Source: Streptomyces spinoverrucosus (lineage in GTDB: Bacteria > Actinomycetota > Actinomycetes > Streptomycetales > Streptomycetaceae). Taken from it: a stretch of DNA of 64,000 bases. Position 1 is the first letter of the stretch. The number at the start of each line of letters is the position of its first letter. Below the pieces are notes generated by a model that saw only the letters and a list, made by a program, of their open reading frames with translations, ran no database searches and was not told the DNA's origin. A program made the translations under genes and the position numbers. Positions 19,301 through 30,063 of the stretch are shown piece by piece. The stretch spans positions 62,001 to 126,000 of the forward strand of contig NZ_BJND01000012.1 of the NCBI RefSeq assembly GCF_006539505.1, read 5' to 3'.

Positions 19301-20664
19301 GGGCGGGTCGCCTCCTGGTGCGTGAGGTGGGCCAGCGTGTCGAAGCCGATGCCGTCGAAGTCCGCGATGGAGGTGGCGAGGCGGTTCTTGAGGGGCGTCG
19401 TCCAGCGGTCGGGCAGAGCGGTGGGGGTTCCCGCGAGGAGGGCGGCGATGCTGCCGGCCGTCGCACCGTTCGAGTCGGTGTCCCAGCCGCCGGAGACCGC
19501 GCGGCAGATGGCGCCCGTGAAGTCGCCGTCGGCGTGGGTGAGGGCGGCGGCGATCAGGGCGGTGTTGGGGATGGCGTGGACCCAGTGGTAGGCGGCGTGG
19601 GTGGCGTGGAGTTCGTCCACGACCGTGTCGAAGTCCTCGTGGGACTCGGCCAGTTGGACGGCGTGGCGGACGGCCTCGGCAAGGCGGGAGTGCGGGGGCA
19701 CGACGGTGAGGCCGGTGCGCAGGCTGGTGTGAATGTCGGTGGTGCCGGTGGCCGCGGCGGCGATGGTGGCGGCGATGAACATCGCGGCGTAGACGCCGTT
19801 CGCGGTGTGGGTGAGGGTGGCGTCCCGGTGGGCCTGTTCGGCCGCCGCGCCGGGGTCGCCGGGGTTGGTCCAGCCGTGCAGGTCGGCGCGGATGAGGGCG
19901 CCGATCCATTCGCGGAAGGGGTTGCGGTGGCGGGCGGTGTGCGGGGGCTCGATGCCGGTGAGGAGGTTGCGGTAGGCGACGCGTTCGGCCGTGAAGGCGC
20001 GGCCTGCGGGGAGTTCGTCGAGCCAGAGGGTGGCCACGTCCGTGGTGGTGAACTGTCTGGTGTGGCGTTGGAGCAGGAGGAGGTTGAGGAGGGGGTAGTT
20101 GAGGTCGTCGTCCTCGGGCATGCCGTCGATGTTCTCGGCGAGGGAGCTGCCGGCCGAGCGGCGGTTCCAGGGGTAGGTGTCGAGGAGGGTCTGGGGGACT
20201 CCTCGTGCCGTGAAGTAGGCGCTCAGGGGCCAGTTGCCGGTGGCGCGGGCGAGTTGGCGGATGCCGGTGAGGGGGAGTTTCTCGACCGGCTTGCCCAGCA
20301 GGCAGCCGACGGCTCGTCCCAGCCACGCGGCGTGCAGACGTGACTCCAGGTCGGCCGGAAGGTTGGGGGCGCGGTCGGGCGACGGCCAGTTCGGGCACTG
20401 AGCCTTGATCCTCCCCAGGCCCGTCGGCTCCCTGTCCGCCAGTCGGCTCGGCAGGTCCGCCAGTTCGTCGAGCAGGTCTTCCGCCAGCTGACGCAGATAC
20501 CGGGTGGCCGGTTGCGGAGAGGCACCCGCGCGGACCGGGGCCTCGGGGCCGCCCGCCGCCTGCCAGCGTTTCTCGACGGCTGTCGGCCGACGGCCGTCCT
20601 GGTGTGCCTGGCGGAGTTCGTGGCCGATCAGGTCCTCGGGCTGGACCCAGGTCAGGCGGAGCAT
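19297..20664 (-). CDS. ADP-ribosylglycohydrolase-family protein 1
   Basis: 455 aa, the longest of four tandem paralogues. About 105 N-terminal residues precede the glycohydrolase domain, which starts at LHAAWLGRAVGCLLGKPVEKL. Metal-site segments are EDDDLNYPLLNLLLLQ (in place of TDDT), LTHTANGVYAAMF, and the C-terminal GGWDTDSNGATAGSIAALL. DraG-type enzymes remove ADP-ribose from proteins, or hydrolyse related N- or O-glycosides, with two Mg/Mn ions. ATG 20664 follows GGGAGG by 6 nt and overlaps the upstream gene by 13 bp. The target is unknown. Confidence 0.85.
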   Translation of the reverse strand: MLRLTWVQPEDLIGHELRQAHQDGRRPTAVEKRWQAAGGPEAPVRAGASPQPATRYLRQLAEDLLDELADLPSRLADREPTGLGRIKAQCPNWPSPDRAPNLPADLESRLHAAWLGRAVGCLLGKPVEKLPLTGIRQLARATGNWPLSAYFTARGVPQTLLDTYPWNRRSAGSSLAENIDGMPEDDDLNYPLLNLLLLQRHTRQFTTTDVATLWLDELPAGRAFTAERVAYRNLLTGIEPPHTARHRNPFREWIGALIRADLHGWTNPGDPGAAAEQAHRDATLTHTANGVYAAMFIAATIAAAATGTTDIHTSLRTGLTVVPPHSRLAEAVRHAVQLAESHEDFDTVVDELHATHAAYHWVHAIPNTALIAAALTHADGDFTGAICRAVSGGWDTDSNGATAGSIAALLAGTPTALPDRWTTPLKNRLATSIADFDGIGFDTLAHLTHQEATRP

Positions 20665-21857
20665 GCGGTGCCTCCCAACGCGGTGAACAACTGCTCGTGG
20701 GTACGGCGCCGGCGTACGTCCCGTTTGAAGATCTCGGCTGTGACTTCGCTGAGAGTTCGCGCCGGTTCCCACAGGTCGAGACGGCTGGCCTCCGCCACCG
20801 TCTTCGACCACTCCTCAGGCACCGGTGAGCCCAGCGCCCCCGCCAGCGCACCCGCCATCGTGGCGATCGAGTCGCAGTCGCGGCCGTAGTTCACCGAACC
20901 CAGAACCGCCTGCCGGTAGTCGCCGTCCGCGACCAGCAACATGCCCAGCGCGACGGGGAGTTCCTCGATCGAGTGCAGCCGGGACGGGCGGCGGGCGCCG
21001 AGGGAAGGAGCCCGGTAGTCGGGGCCCACCGTGTCGTACGGCGCCACCGCCTCGCGCAGTGGAGCCAGGGCCGACTCGAAGTCCCGGTGTCCGGAGGCCA
21101 CTTCGCACACCGCCTCGATCGCCGCCCGCGTGCCGTCCTTCGCCAGCTCCAGGCTGGCCGTCACCACCGACTCCGGTGTCGCCCCGGGAGTGCACGCCGC
21201 CGCCACCGCCGCCGCGAAGACGCCCGCCGCCTCCCGGCCGTACGACGACTGGTGCGCGCCCGCGATGTCCAGCGCCTCGGCGTAGGCGCCCGCCGGGTTG
21301 GCCGCGTTGACCAGGCCGACCGGGGCCATGTACATCGCGGCACCGCAGTTGACGATGTTGCCGACGCCGGCCTCCCGGGGATCGACATGGCCGTAGTGGA
21401 GCCGGGCCACCAGCCACTTCTCCGCCAGGAAGATCCGGTGCAGGGGGAGGGCCTCGGCCTCCAGCTCCGGGATCCAGCGCGGGGTCGTCATCAGGTCCGG
21501 GACCAGGTGGTCGGCGACGGCGTAGGCGTCGAGGTGGTCGCGGACCTGGGCGTAGACCCGTACCAGCGCGTGGGTCAGCAATGTGTCGTCGGTGACGTGG
21601 CCGTCGCCCTTGTGGTACGGCGCGATGGGGCGGGCGGTGCGCCAGGCGGCGCCGTTCCAGGGGCCGACGATGCCGTGGACGCGGCCGCCGTGGCGTTCGG
21701 CGATCTGGTCGGGGGAGTAGCCCTCGACGGGGCCGCCGAGGGCGTCGCCGACGGCCGCGCCGACGAGGGCGCCGGTGATCCGGTCGTTGAGGGAGATCCG
21801 CTCGCTGAGAGAGTCTGCTCGGCTTTCTTCTCCTTTGGGGGTCATGAGCCGAATCAT
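20652..21857 (-). CDS. ADP-ribosylglycohydrolase-family protein 2
   Basis: 401 aa. The metal-binding set looks intact: GAAVGDALGGPVEGY (about 33-47), GHVTDDTLLTHAL (TDDT at 89-92), and NYGRDCDSIATMAGALAGAL near 345-360. The usual HDxxGxxG segment is altered to HQSSYGREAAG. Start ATG 21857 ([12 protein letters not shown]) is chosen because it overlaps the preceding stop as ATGA; ATG 21845 is an internal alternative. It differs clearly in sequence from the other three paralogues, so the quartet is not a recent amplification. Confidence 0.87.
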   Translation of the reverse strand: MIRLMTPKGEESRADSLSERISLNDRITGALVGAAVGDALGGPVEGYSPDQIAERHGGRVHGIVGPWNGAAWRTARPIAPYHKGDGHVTDDTLLTHALVRVYAQVRDHLDAYAVADHLVPDLMTTPRWIPELEAEALPLHRIFLAEKWLVARLHYGHVDPREAGVGNIVNCGAAMYMAPVGLVNAANPAGAYAEALDIAGAHQSSYGREAAGVFAAAVAAACTPGATPESVVTASLELAKDGTRAAIEAVCEVASGHRDFESALAPLREAVAPYDTVGPDYRAPSLGARRPSRLHSIEELPVALGMLLVADGDYRQAVLGSVNYGRDCDSIATMAGALAGALGSPVPEEWSKTVAEASRLDLWEPARTLSEVTAEIFKRDVRRRRTHEQLFTALGGTACSA

Positions 21858-22969
21858 CCCCCTGGCGGGGCCGGTTGTGCGGCTTCCAGGAGTTCGGCGA
21901 GTTCCACGAGGTCGGTGCCGGTGAGGCGGGGAAGTACGCAGCCGGAGAGGTACCGGCAGCTGTCGCGCCAGGACGCCGGGATCGACGCGCCGCCGCCGAG
22001 CGTGCCGGTGAGGGCGCCCGCGAGCGCCGGCGCCGAGTCCGCGACGCGGGACAGGCACGCCGCCGCGGGTACCGCCTCCGCGATCCGGCCGTGCGAGGCG
22101 ACGGTGAGGGCGAGGGCGACCGGGACCGTCTCGGCGGCGGCGATGCCGTAGCTGTAGACGTGGTCCACGATCTGGTGTTCCAGGAGGGGGATCAGCGCGA
22201 AGGCGCTGACGGCGTCCGCCGCGAGGCGCAGGGCGTGGCGGGTGTTGCGGCCGATCTCCGTCTCCTCGGGCAGCTCGGCGAGCGCGGCCGTCACGCAGGC
22301 GTGCGGGTTCGCGCCGGCCAGGGCGAGGGAGACGGCGGCGGCCATCGCGCGGGCGCCGTGCACGCCGTCGCCGTCCTGGGTGTAGCGGGCGTCGAACTCG
22401 GCGAGCGACGCGGCGAGCGCGGGGTCGCCGGGGTGGGCGACGGCCAGTGCGCAGGCCCGTACGCAGGCCGCGTCGTCGAAGTAGTGCGGGTTGTCGTGGC
22501 CGGTGGCGGGCGGGCGCAGGCCGGCGGCGAGGTTGCCGAGGCCGGCCCGGACGGAGATACGGGCGCGCAGCGGCAGTACGGCGGACTCGATCTCGGGGGC
22601 GCGTTCGGCGGCGGCCGCGACTTCGCTGGCGACGGCGGTCCAGGTGAGGTCGATGGCGGCGCGTACCCGGCGTTCCCGGCTGAGGTCGCCGAGGGCGGTG
22701 TCGTCGCCGGCCCGCAGTACCGCCTCCGCCGCGAACACCGCCCACTCGGCGTCGTCGGAGGGGCCGAGGCGGAGGGGTTCGGGGGGCTGGTTGAGGGCGA
22801 TGGGGACGGGGAGGGTGGTTGTGGCGTTGTGTTCGGCGAAGGTGTCGAGTTCGCGGGTGAGGCGGCGGGTCCACTCGGGCATGCGGGCGGCCCGGTGGCG
22901 GGCGGCAGGCCACCCGGCGGCGTCGCCCACGGCGAGGCCCAGCAGAAGGCCCTCGACCCGGCGGGTCAC
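21854..22969 (-). CDS. ADP-ribosylglycohydrolase-family protein 3, active site altered
   Basis: 371 aa. The fold-defining [13 protein letters not shown] and [19 protein letters not shown] are present. However, the TDDT motif reads SDDAE (71-75), and the C-terminal metal motif [14 protein letters not shown] reads [14 protein letters not shown], losing the first Asp and the Thr. One or both metals may not bind, so this paralogue may be inactive, may have a changed substrate, or may act as a partner subunit. GTG 22969 overlaps the upstream stop (GTGA). Confidence 0.83.
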   Translation of the reverse strand: MTRRVEGLLLGLAVGDAAGWPAARHRAARMPEWTRRLTRELDTFAEHNATTTLPVPIALNQPPEPLRLGPSDDAEWAVFAAEAVLRAGDDTALGDLSRERRVRAAIDLTWTAVASEVAAAAERAPEIESAVLPLRARISVRAGLGNLAAGLRPPATGHDNPHYFDDAACVRACALAVAHPGDPALAASLAEFDARYTQDGDGVHGARAMAAAVSLALAGANPHACVTAALAELPEETEIGRNTRHALRLAADAVSAFALIPLLEHQIVDHVYSYGIAAAETVPVALALTVASHGRIAEAVPAAACLSRVADSAPALAGALTGTLGGGASIPASWRDSCRYLSGCVLPRLTGTDLVELAELLEAAQPAPPGG

Positions 22970-24111
22970 GGCCGTACCTCGTCCTGGTCGGGGGCGAGGA
23001 CGAAGACGGTGGGATCGGGGGGCGGCCAGGCGTTGTGCCGCAGTGGGTCTGTCTCTCGTACGAGATCGGTCGCCGGTTCGAGATCGGTCCCCGGTACGAG
23101 AGCTACGCCTTCCTCCACCTCCGGCGTCAGCAGGTCCGCCACGTCCAGTACGTGGTGACCGGCCATCGACGGCAGGCAGCTTCCCCGGGCCGGGCCGATC
23201 GGCGCCGCCCACTCCTCCGGGATCGCGGACTCACCCTGCGTCGCGCCCGCCAGGGCGCCGGCGACGGCGGCGGTCGTGTCGGCGTCGCGGCCCATGTTGA
23301 CGGCCGTGAGCACCGCCTCCTTGAAGTCGCCGTCGGCCGCCGCGTACGCGCCGAAGGCCAGGGCGACCGCCTCGGGCGCGAGGTCGGTCCACGGGTAGCC
23401 GCCGATGACCACGGCGGAGCGGACGGCGCGTTCGCCGCGGTGGGCGACGGCGACGGCGCGGCGCAAAGAGCGGGCGGTCCAGGAGTCGTCCGGTACGACG
23501 GCGAGGGCGGAGGCGACCACGGTGATGGGTGGGGCGCCCGCCATCGCCGCCGCGACCCCGGCCGCGACCGCCTGGCCGCCGTAGATGCCCTCGCCGTCGT
23601 GGCTGACCGAACCGTCGATCGCGACCAGGCGGGCCGCCTCGGCGGGGCGGCCAGCGGCGAACACCCCGAAGGGCGCGGCGCGCATCGCGAGGCCGTCGCT
23701 CCAGGCGTGGCGGTGCTGGGCGGAGATGGGAGCGGCGAGGCCGCGGCGGAGGTTCTCCAGGGTGCCGCGCTCGCTGAAGCCCGCGCCCCGGAACTGGCCC
23801 TCGGCGCGGTCCGCGATCCAGGCGTGCCAGGCGGCCTCCGCGTGCGCGGGTGTGAGCGCGGAGCCGTGCCGGGCGAGCAGCAGGCCCGAGAAGATCGCGT
23901 ACTCGGTGTCGTCCGTGCCCGACGGGCGGTCGGTGACGTAACCGGTGATACGGCCCCAGCGGGCGCGGATCTCGGAGGGCTTCAGGTTCTCGGCGGGGGC
24001 GCCGAGGGCGTCGCCGACGGCGAGGCCGAGCAGGGCGCCGCGGGCCCGGGCGCGGAGTTCGGCGGCGTCCCCGGGGGCCGGGACCGAGGGAACGCGGGCG
24101 ATCGATGGCAT
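22966..24111 (-). CDS. ADP-ribosylglycohydrolase-family protein 4
   Basis: 381 aa, first gene of the operon. It keeps the complete canonical metal set: [14 protein letters not shown] (29-42), [10 protein letters not shown] (65-74), [11 protein letters not shown], and [19 protein letters not shown]. This makes it the most likely active hydrolase. After about residue 310 comes an extra tail ([22 protein letters not shown]) ending in a Pro/Asp-rich stretch. GAGAGGAGAGG precedes the ATG. The promoter must lie in the 258-bp divergent gap shared with the VIT transporter. Confidence 0.88.
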   Translation of the reverse strand: MPSIARVPSVPAPGDAAELRARARGALLGLAVGDALGAPAENLKPSEIRARWGRITGYVTDRPSGTDDTEYAIFSGLLLARHGSALTPAHAEAAWHAWIADRAEGQFRGAGFSERGTLENLRRGLAAPISAQHRHAWSDGLAMRAAPFGVFAAGRPAEAARLVAIDGSVSHDGEGIYGGQAVAAGVAAAMAGAPPITVVASALAVVPDDSWTARSLRRAVAVAHRGERAVRSAVVIGGYPWTDLAPEAVALAFGAYAAADGDFKEAVLTAVNMGRDADTTAAVAGALAGATQGESAIPEEWAAPIGPARGSCLPSMAGHHVLDVADLLTPEVEEGVALVPGTDLEPATDLVRETDPLRHNAWPPPDPTVFVLAPDQDEVRP

Positions 24112-24369
24112 CGCGGCCTCTCCTCTCAGGGCACGGAACCCTTTGCGGAACTGTCCCCCGGTGCGGTGTGCCGCGCAGCCTCACAGGCCTCAGCGTCACC
24201 CGGACGACATTTGAGCGGGATCGCATTCTGATGAGCGCGGAACGGTAAAACCGCAGGTTAGCCCAGCCTTTCCTTGCTGGCGGGGGTGGAATGCGGGGCG
24301 TAGTCTGGTCGTTGTCGAAAAGTAGAACTCGTCCAAACTCTCGTCCGAACAAGCTTCTGGGGGACCGGT

Positions 24370-25101
24370 ATGGCCATCATCGAGACCGAGGCGGCGCTGC
24401 ACGAGGCGCACCGCGACAACCACACGCACCGGGATGTCAACGGCGGCTGGCTGCGCCCCGCCGTCTTCGGCGCGATGGACGGCCTGGTCTCCAACCTCGC
24501 CCTGATGACCGGTGTCGCGGGTGGTGCGGTCAGTCAGCAGACCATCGTCCTGACCGGGCTCGCGGGCCTCGCCGCCGGTGCCTTCTCCATGGCCGCCGGT
24601 GAGTACACGTCGGTGGCCTCGCAGCGTGAGCTGGTCGAGGCCGAGCTGGACGTCGAGCGGCGTGAGCTGCGCAAGCACCCCAAGGACGAGGAGGCCGAGC
24701 TCGCCCGGCTCTACGAGGCGCGCGGTGTCGAGCCGGGGCTGGCCCGTGAGGTGGCCCGGCAGCTGTCCGAGGATCCCGAGCAGGCGCTGGAGATACACGC
24801 CCGCGAGGAGCTCGGCGTCGACCCCGGGGATCTGCCGTCGCCGCTGGTCGCCGCGGTGTCGAGCTTCGGCTCGTTCGCGCTGGGCGCCCTGCTCCCCGTA
24901 CTGCCGTATCTGCTCGGGGCTAGCGCGCTGTGGCCGGCGGTGCTGCTCGCGCTGCTCGGGCTGTTCGGATGCGGTGCCGTGGTGGCCAAGGTGACCGCGC
25001 GGACCTGGTGGTTCAGCGGGCTCAGGCAGCTCGCGCTCGGTGGTGCGGCGGCCGGTGTGACGTACGCCCTGGGCAGTTTGTTCGGAACGGCCGTAGGATA
25101 G
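24370..25101 (+). CDS. VIT1/CCC1-family iron/manganese transporter
   Basis: 243 aa integral membrane protein. The family core RPAVFGAMDGLVSNLALMTGV and AGAFSMAAGEYTSVASQRE is followed by a long acidic/Lys-rich cytoplasmic helix (VERRELRKHPKDEEAELARLY), the likely metal-sensing hairpin, then three more transmembrane helices. Relatives move Fe2+ or Mn2+ out of the cytoplasm or into a compartment by proton antiport. GGGGGA precedes the ATG. It is divergent from the glycohydrolase operon; no functional link is evident. Confidence 0.9.
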   Translation: MAIIETEAALHEAHRDNHTHRDVNGGWLRPAVFGAMDGLVSNLALMTGVAGGAVSQQTIVLTGLAGLAAGAFSMAAGEYTSVASQRELVEAELDVERRELRKHPKDEEAELARLYEARGVEPGLAREVARQLSEDPEQALEIHAREELGVDPGDLPSPLVAAVSSFGSFALGALLPVLPYLLGASALWPAVLLALLGLFGCGAVVAKVTARTWWFSGLRQLALGGAAAGVTYALGSLFGTAVG

Positions 25102-25467
25102 GGAGGCTCGGACTTATGCGTTGGGCCGCATAAGTAGCCGTTACTCGCTGGTTTCGAGCGCTTAACCACTGGGCATGAGCCGTAAGCGCTGCGGGCAATG
25201 AGGCCTGCGGCGCACCTCCGGGTGAGCGACGCTGCCCGCCCGATCTTCCGGACCGACGGACATCGATCTGTCCGATGCGGTCCCACATACCTTCGCCGCC
25301 CGTGCGCGGTACCCATGCCGCGACCCCGCGGCGTCCGCATGTTGAAACGGTCTATCCGGTTCCCGAGAACCGCTTCATCATGTAACCTGCACGAAATTTT
25401 GATCTCACGCAGAGGGCCAGCGTCGTCCCTCGGCACCTGAACATGCCACATGACGACGGGAGAGCCG
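25102..25467. other. Non-coding region upstream of gltB
   Basis: No gene in 366 bp. It holds a perfect 8-bp hairpin, CTTATGCG/CGCATAAG, at 25113-25134 with a 6-nt loop just after the VIT stop; a TTGAAA at 25342-25347 that could be a -35; a GlnR-like site at 25382-25397; and a GGGAG ribosome-binding site at 25458-25462. The lower GC content near 25370-25410 fits a promoter. Confidence 0.6.
25382..25397 (+). promoter_or_regulatory. GlnR-like half-site upstream of gltB
   Basis: GTAAC-N6-GAAAT matches the GTnAC-N6-GAAAc consensus of GlnR, the nitrogen regulator of Streptomyces. Only one clear half pair is visible. Its place 71 nt before gltB makes nitrogen control reasonable, but this is inferred from the motif alone. 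Confidence 0.4.
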
Positions 25468-28400
25468 ATGCGTACGACGCGCCAGCCGTCCCAGCACTCC
25501 GAGAATGGCCAGAACTGGTCGTTCATGGATGCTCGCCCTGCTGCGCAGGGTATGTACGACCCCCGCAACGAGCACGACGCCTGTGGCGTCGGCTTTGTGG
25601 CGACCCTCACCGGTGAGGCGAGCCATGCGCTGGTCGAGCAGGCGCTCACCGTGCTGCGCAACCTGGAGCACCGCGGGGCCACCGGCTCCGAGCCGGACTC
25701 CGGTGACGGCGCGGGCATCCTCGCCCAGGTGCCGGACGCCTTCTTCCGTGAGGTGGCCGGATTCCATCTGCCACAGGCCGGTGGCTACGCCGCCGGTATC
25801 GCCTTCCTGCCCGAGGACGGCACCGACGAGGCCGTCTCGCGGATTGAGACGATCGCCGCCGACGAGGGCCTGACCGTCCTCGGCTGGCGCGAGGTCCCCG
25901 TCGCGCCCGAGCTGCTCGGCGCCACCGCCCGTTCGACGATGCCCGCCTTCCGGCAGCTCTTCGTCACCGACGGCGTGTCGGAGGGCATCGCGCTCGACCG
26001 CAAGGCCTTCGTGCTGCGCAAGCGCGCCGAGCGCGAGGCCGGCGTCTACTTCCCGTCGCTGTCCGCGCGGACGATCGTCTACAAGGGCATGCTGACCACG
26101 GGCCAGCTGGAGCCCTTCTTCCCGGACCTGTCCGACCGCCGGTTCGCATCCGCGATCGCGCTCGTGCACTCCCGGTTCTCCACGAACACCTTCCCGTCGT
26201 GGCCGCTCGCGCACCCGTACCGCTTCGTCGCGCACAACGGTGAGATCAACACCGTGATGGGCAACCGCAACTGGATGCGCGCCCGCGAGTCCCAGCTGTA
26301 CTCCGAGCTGTTCGGCACCCCGGAGAAGCTGGAGCAGGTCTTCCCGATCTGCACGCCCGCCGCCTCCGACTCGGCGTCCTTCGACGAGGTCCTCGAACTG
26401 CTGCACCTGGGCGGCCGTTCGCTGCCCCACTCGGTGCTGATGATGATCCCCGAGGCGTGGGAGAACCACGACTCCATGGACCCGGCCCGGCGCGCCTTCT
26501 ACCAGTTCCACTCCACGATGATGGAGCCCTGGGACGGCCCCGCCTGCGTCACCTTCACCGACGGCACCCAGGTCGGCGCCGTTCTCGACCGCAACGGTCT
26601 GCGCCCCGGCCGCTACTGGGTCACCGACGACGGCCTCGTCGTCCTCGGCTCCGAGGTCGGCGTCCTCGACATCGACCCCTCCAAGGTCGTCCGCAAGGGC
26701 CGCCTGCAGCCCGGCCGCATGTTCCTCGTCGACACCGCCGAGCACCGCATCATCGAGGACGACGAGATCAAGCGGACGCTCGCGTCGGAACACCCCTACG
26801 CCGAGTGGCTGGAGGCCGGCGAGATCGAGCTGGGCGACCTGCCCGAGCGCGAGCACATCGTGCACACCCACGCCTCGGTCACCCGCCGCCAGCAGACCTT
26901 CGGCTACACCGAGGAGGAGCTGCGGGTCATCCTGGCGCCGATGGCCAAGTCCGGCGCCGAGCCCATCGGTTCCATGGGCACCGACTCGCCGATCGCGGCC
27001 CTCTCCGAGCGCCCGCGCCTGCTCTTCGACTACTTCACCCAGCTGTTCGCGCAGGTCACCAACCCGCCGCTGGACGCGATCCGCGAGGAACTGGTCACCT
27101 CGCTGCGCAGCTCGCTCGGCCCGCAGGGCAACCTGCTGGAGCCGACGGCCGCGTCCTGCCGCAGCGTCGTGCTGCCCTTCCCGGTGATCGACAACGACGA
27201 GCTGGCCAAGCTCATCCACATCAACGCCGACGGCGACATGCCCGGCATGAAGGCCGCCACGCTGTCCGGCCTGTACCGGGTGAGCGGGGGCGGTGACGCC
27301 CTCGCCGCGCGCATCGAGGAGATCTGCGCCGAGGCCGACGCCGCCATCGACAACGGCGCCCGCCTGATCGTGCTCTCCGACCGCCACTCGGACGCCGAGC
27401 ACGCGCCGATCCCGTCGCTGCTGCTCACCGCGGCCGTCCACCACCACCTCATCCGCACCAAGCAGCGCACCCACGTGGGCCTGCTGGTCGAGGCCGGTGA
27501 CGTCCGCGAGGTCCACCACGTCGCCCTGCTCATCGGCTACGGCGCCGCCGCCGTCAACCCGTACCTGGCGATGGAGTCCGTCGAGGACCTGCTGCGGGCC
27601 GGCACCTTCATCAACGGCATCGAGCCCGAGAAGGCCATCCGCAACCTGATCTACGCGCTCGGCAAGGGCGTGCTGAAGGTCATGTCCAAGATGGGCATCT
27701 CCACCGTCGCCTCCTACCGCGGCGCCCAGGTCTTCGAGGCCGTCGGTCTCGACGAGGCCTTCGTGGAGAAGTACTTCAACGGCACCACCAGCAAGATCGG
27801 CGGCGTCGGCATCGACGTCGTCGCCAAGGAGGTCGCCGCCCGGCACGCCAAGGCGTACCCCGCCTCCGGGATCGCCCCGGCGCACCGCGCGCTGGAGATC
27901 GGCGGCGAGTACCAGTGGCGCCGCGAGGGCGAGCCGCACCTGTTCGACCCGGAGACGGTCTTCCGCCTCCAGCACTCCACGCGCACCGGCCGCTACGACA
28001 TCTTCAAGAAGTACACCGACCGCGTGAACGAGCAGTCCGAGCGCCTGATGACGCTGCGCGGCCTGTTCGGCTTCAAGTCGGACCGGCAGCCGATCTCCAT
28101 CGACGAGGTCGAGCCGGTCAGCGAGATCGTCAAGCGGTTCTCCACCGGCGCCATGTCGTACGGCTCCATCTCCAAGGAGGCGCACGAAACCCTCGCCATC
28201 GCCATGAACCAGCTGGGCGGCAAGTCCAACACCGGTGAGGGCGGCGAGGACCCGGAGCGCCTGTACGACCCGGCGCGCCGGTCGTCGATCAAGCAGGTCG
28301 CCTCCGGCCGGTTCGGTGTGACGTCCGAGTACCTGGTCAACTCGGACGACATCCAGATCAAGATGGCCCAGGGCGCCAAGCCCGGCGAGGGCGGCCAGCT

Positions 28401-30063
28401 GCCCGGCCACAAGGTGTACCCGTGGGTGGCGAAGACCCGGCACTCGACGCCGGGCGTGGGGCTCATCTCCCCGCCGCCGCACCACGACATCTACTCCATC
28501 GAGGACCTGGCCCAGCTGATCCACGACCTGAAGAACGCGAACCCGCAGGCGCGGATTCACGTGAAGCTGGTCTCCGAGGTCGGCGTCGGCACGGTCGCCG
28601 CCGGTGTGTCCAAGGCGCACGCGGACGTGGTGCTGATCTCCGGCCACGACGGTGGTACGGGTGCGTCCCCGCTGACGTCCCTGAAGCACGCCGGTGGGCC
28701 GTGGGAGCTCGGCCTGGCCGAGACCCAGCAGACGCTTCTCCTGAACGGTCTGCGGGACCGGATCGTCGTCCAGACCGACGGGCAGCTGAAGACCGGCCGT
28801 GACGTCGTCATCGCCGCGCTGCTCGGTGCCGAGGAGTTCGGTTTCGCGACCGCGCCGCTCGTCGTCTCCGGCTGCGTCATGATGCGCGTCTGCCACCTGG
28901 ACACCTGCCCGGTCGGCATCGCCACCCAGAACCCGACGCTGCGCGACCGGTTCACCGGCAAGGCCGAGTACGTCGTGAACTACTTCCAGTTCATCGCCGA
29001 GGAAGTGCGCGAGCTGCTCGCCGAACTGGGCTTCCGCTCCATCGAGGAGGCCGTCGGCCACGCCGAGACCCTCGACGTCACGCGGGCCGTCGACCACTGG
29101 AAGGCGCAGGGCCTGGACCTGGAGCCGCTGTTCCACGTGCCCGACCTGCCCGAGGGCGCGGTGCGTCACCAGGTCGTCGCGCAGGACCACGGCCTGGAGA
29201 AGGCGCTCGACAACGAGCTGATCAAGCTCGCCGCCGACGCGCTGAACGCCTCCTCGGTGGCCGACGCCCAGCCGGTTCGCGCCCAGGTCGCCATACGCAA
29301 CATCAACCGCACGGTCGGCACCATGCTCGGCCACGAGGTGACGAAGAAGTTCGGCGGCGCGGGCCTGCCCGACGACACCATCGACATCACCTTCACCGGC
29401 TCCGCCGGCCAGTCCTTCGGCGCCTTCGTCCCGCGTGGCATCACGCTGCGCCTGGAGGGCGACGCCAACGACTACGTCGGCAAGGGCCTGTCGGGTGGCC
29501 GTGTGATCGTCCGCCCGGACCGCAACGCCGACCACCTGGCCGAGTACAGCGTCATCGCGGGCAACACCCTCGCGTACGGCGCGACGGGCGGTGAGATGTT
29601 CCTGCGCGGCAAGGTCGGCGAGCGCTTCTGCGTCCGCAACTCCGGCGCGCTGGTCGTCTCCGAGGGCGTGGGCGACCACGGCTGCGAGTACATGACCGGC
29701 GGTCACGCGGTGGTGCTCGGCGAGACGGGCCGCAACTTCGCGGCCGGTATGTCCGGCGGTGTCGCGTACGTCGTCGACCTCGACCGCGACAACGTCAACG
29801 TCGGCAACCTCGGCTCGATCGAGGCGCTCGACGACACCGACAAGCAGTGGCTGCACGACGTGGTGCGCCGCCACCAGGAGGAGACCGGCTCGACGGTCGC
29901 CGAGAAGCTCCTGGCCGAGTGGGACACGGCGGTCGACCGCTTCAGCAAGATCATCCCCAGCACGTACAAGGCAGTGCTCGCCGCCAAGGACGCCGCCGAG
30001 CGAGCCGGTCTCTCCGAGTCCGAGATCACCGAGAAGATGATGGAGGCGGCGATCAATGGCTGA
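25468..30063 (+). CDS. gltB: Glutamate synthase, large (alpha) subunit
   Basis: 1531 aa. It transfers the amide nitrogen of glutamine to 2-oxoglutarate. Order: class II glutaminase domain with nucleophile Cys39 in [15 protein letters not shown] (a short propeptide is removed), central domain, FMN-binding synthase barrel ([22 protein letters not shown]), the 3Fe-4S cysteines in [15 protein letters not shown], and the C-terminal beta-helix ([17 protein letters not shown]). ATG 25468 is chosen because GGGAG lies 5 nt upstream; ATG 25450 has none. gltD overlaps its end by 8 bp. Confidence 0.96.
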   Translation: MRTTRQPSQHSENGQNWSFMDARPAAQGMYDPRNEHDACGVGFVATLTGEASHALVEQALTVLRNLEHRGATGSEPDSGDGAGILAQVPDAFFREVAGFHLPQAGGYAAGIAFLPEDGTDEAVSRIETIAADEGLTVLGWREVPVAPELLGATARSTMPAFRQLFVTDGVSEGIALDRKAFVLRKRAEREAGVYFPSLSARTIVYKGMLTTGQLEPFFPDLSDRRFASAIALVHSRFSTNTFPSWPLAHPYRFVAHNGEINTVMGNRNWMRARESQLYSELFGTPEKLEQVFPICTPAASDSASFDEVLELLHLGGRSLPHSVLMMIPEAWENHDSMDPARRAFYQFHSTMMEPWDGPACVTFTDGTQVGAVLDRNGLRPGRYWVTDDGLVVLGSEVGVLDIDPSKVVRKGRLQPGRMFLVDTAEHRIIEDDEIKRTLASEHPYAEWLEAGEIELGDLPEREHIVHTHASVTRRQQTFGYTEEELRVILAPMAKSGAEPIGSMGTDSPIAALSERPRLLFDYFTQLFAQVTNPPLDAIREELVTSLRSSLGPQGNLLEPTAASCRSVVLPFPVIDNDELAKLIHINADGDMPGMKAATLSGLYRVSGGGDALAARIEEICAEADAAIDNGARLIVLSDRHSDAEHAPIPSLLLTAAVHHHLIRTKQRTHVGLLVEAGDVREVHHVALLIGYGAAAVNPYLAMESVEDLLRAGTFINGIEPEKAIRNLIYALGKGVLKVMSKMGISTVASYRGAQVFEAVGLDEAFVEKYFNGTTSKIGGVGIDVVAKEVAARHAKAYPASGIAPAHRALEIGGEYQWRREGEPHLFDPETVFRLQHSTRTGRYDIFKKYTDRVNEQSERLMTLRGLFGFKSDRQPISIDEVEPVSEIVKRFSTGAMSYGSISKEAHETLAIAMNQLGGKSNTGEGGEDPERLYDPARRSSIKQVASGRFGVTSEYLVNSDDIQIKMAQGAKPGEGGQLPGHKVYPWVAKTRHSTPGVGLISPPPHHDIYSIEDLAQLIHDLKNANPQARIHVKLVSEVGVGTVAAGVSKAHADVVLISGHDGGTGASPLTSLKHAGGPWELGLAETQQTLLLNGLRDRIVVQTDGQLKTGRDVVIAALLGAEEFGFATAPLVVSGCVMMRVCHLDTCPVGIATQNPTLRDRFTGKAEYVVNYFQFIAEEVRELLAELGFRSIEEAVGHAETLDVTRAVDHWKAQGLDLEPLFHVPDLPEGAVRHQVVAQDHGLEKALDNELIKLAADALNASSVADAQPVRAQVAIRNINRTVGTMLGHEVTKKFGGAGLPDDTIDITFTGSAGQSFGAFVPRGITLRLEGDANDYVGKGLSGGRVIVRPDRNADHLAEYSVIAGNTLAYGATGGEMFLRGKVGERFCVRNSGALVVSEGVGDHGCEYMTGGHAVVLGETGRNFAAGMSGGVAYVVDLDRDNVNVGNLGSIEALDDTDKQWLHDVVRRHQEETGSTVAEKLLAEWDTAVDRFSKIIPSTYKAVLAAKDAAERAGLSESEITEKMMEAAING

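Noticed and set aside
25450..25467. ATG 25450 as the gltB start
   Set aside because: It has no ribosome-binding site, whereas ATG 25468 has GGGAG 5 nt upstream.
25405..29874. A 1489-codon open frame on the minus strand opposite gltB
   Set aside because: High-GC genes leave long open antisense frames. The plus strand encodes full glutamate synthase with all domains; the minus frame has no motif and a low-complexity composition.
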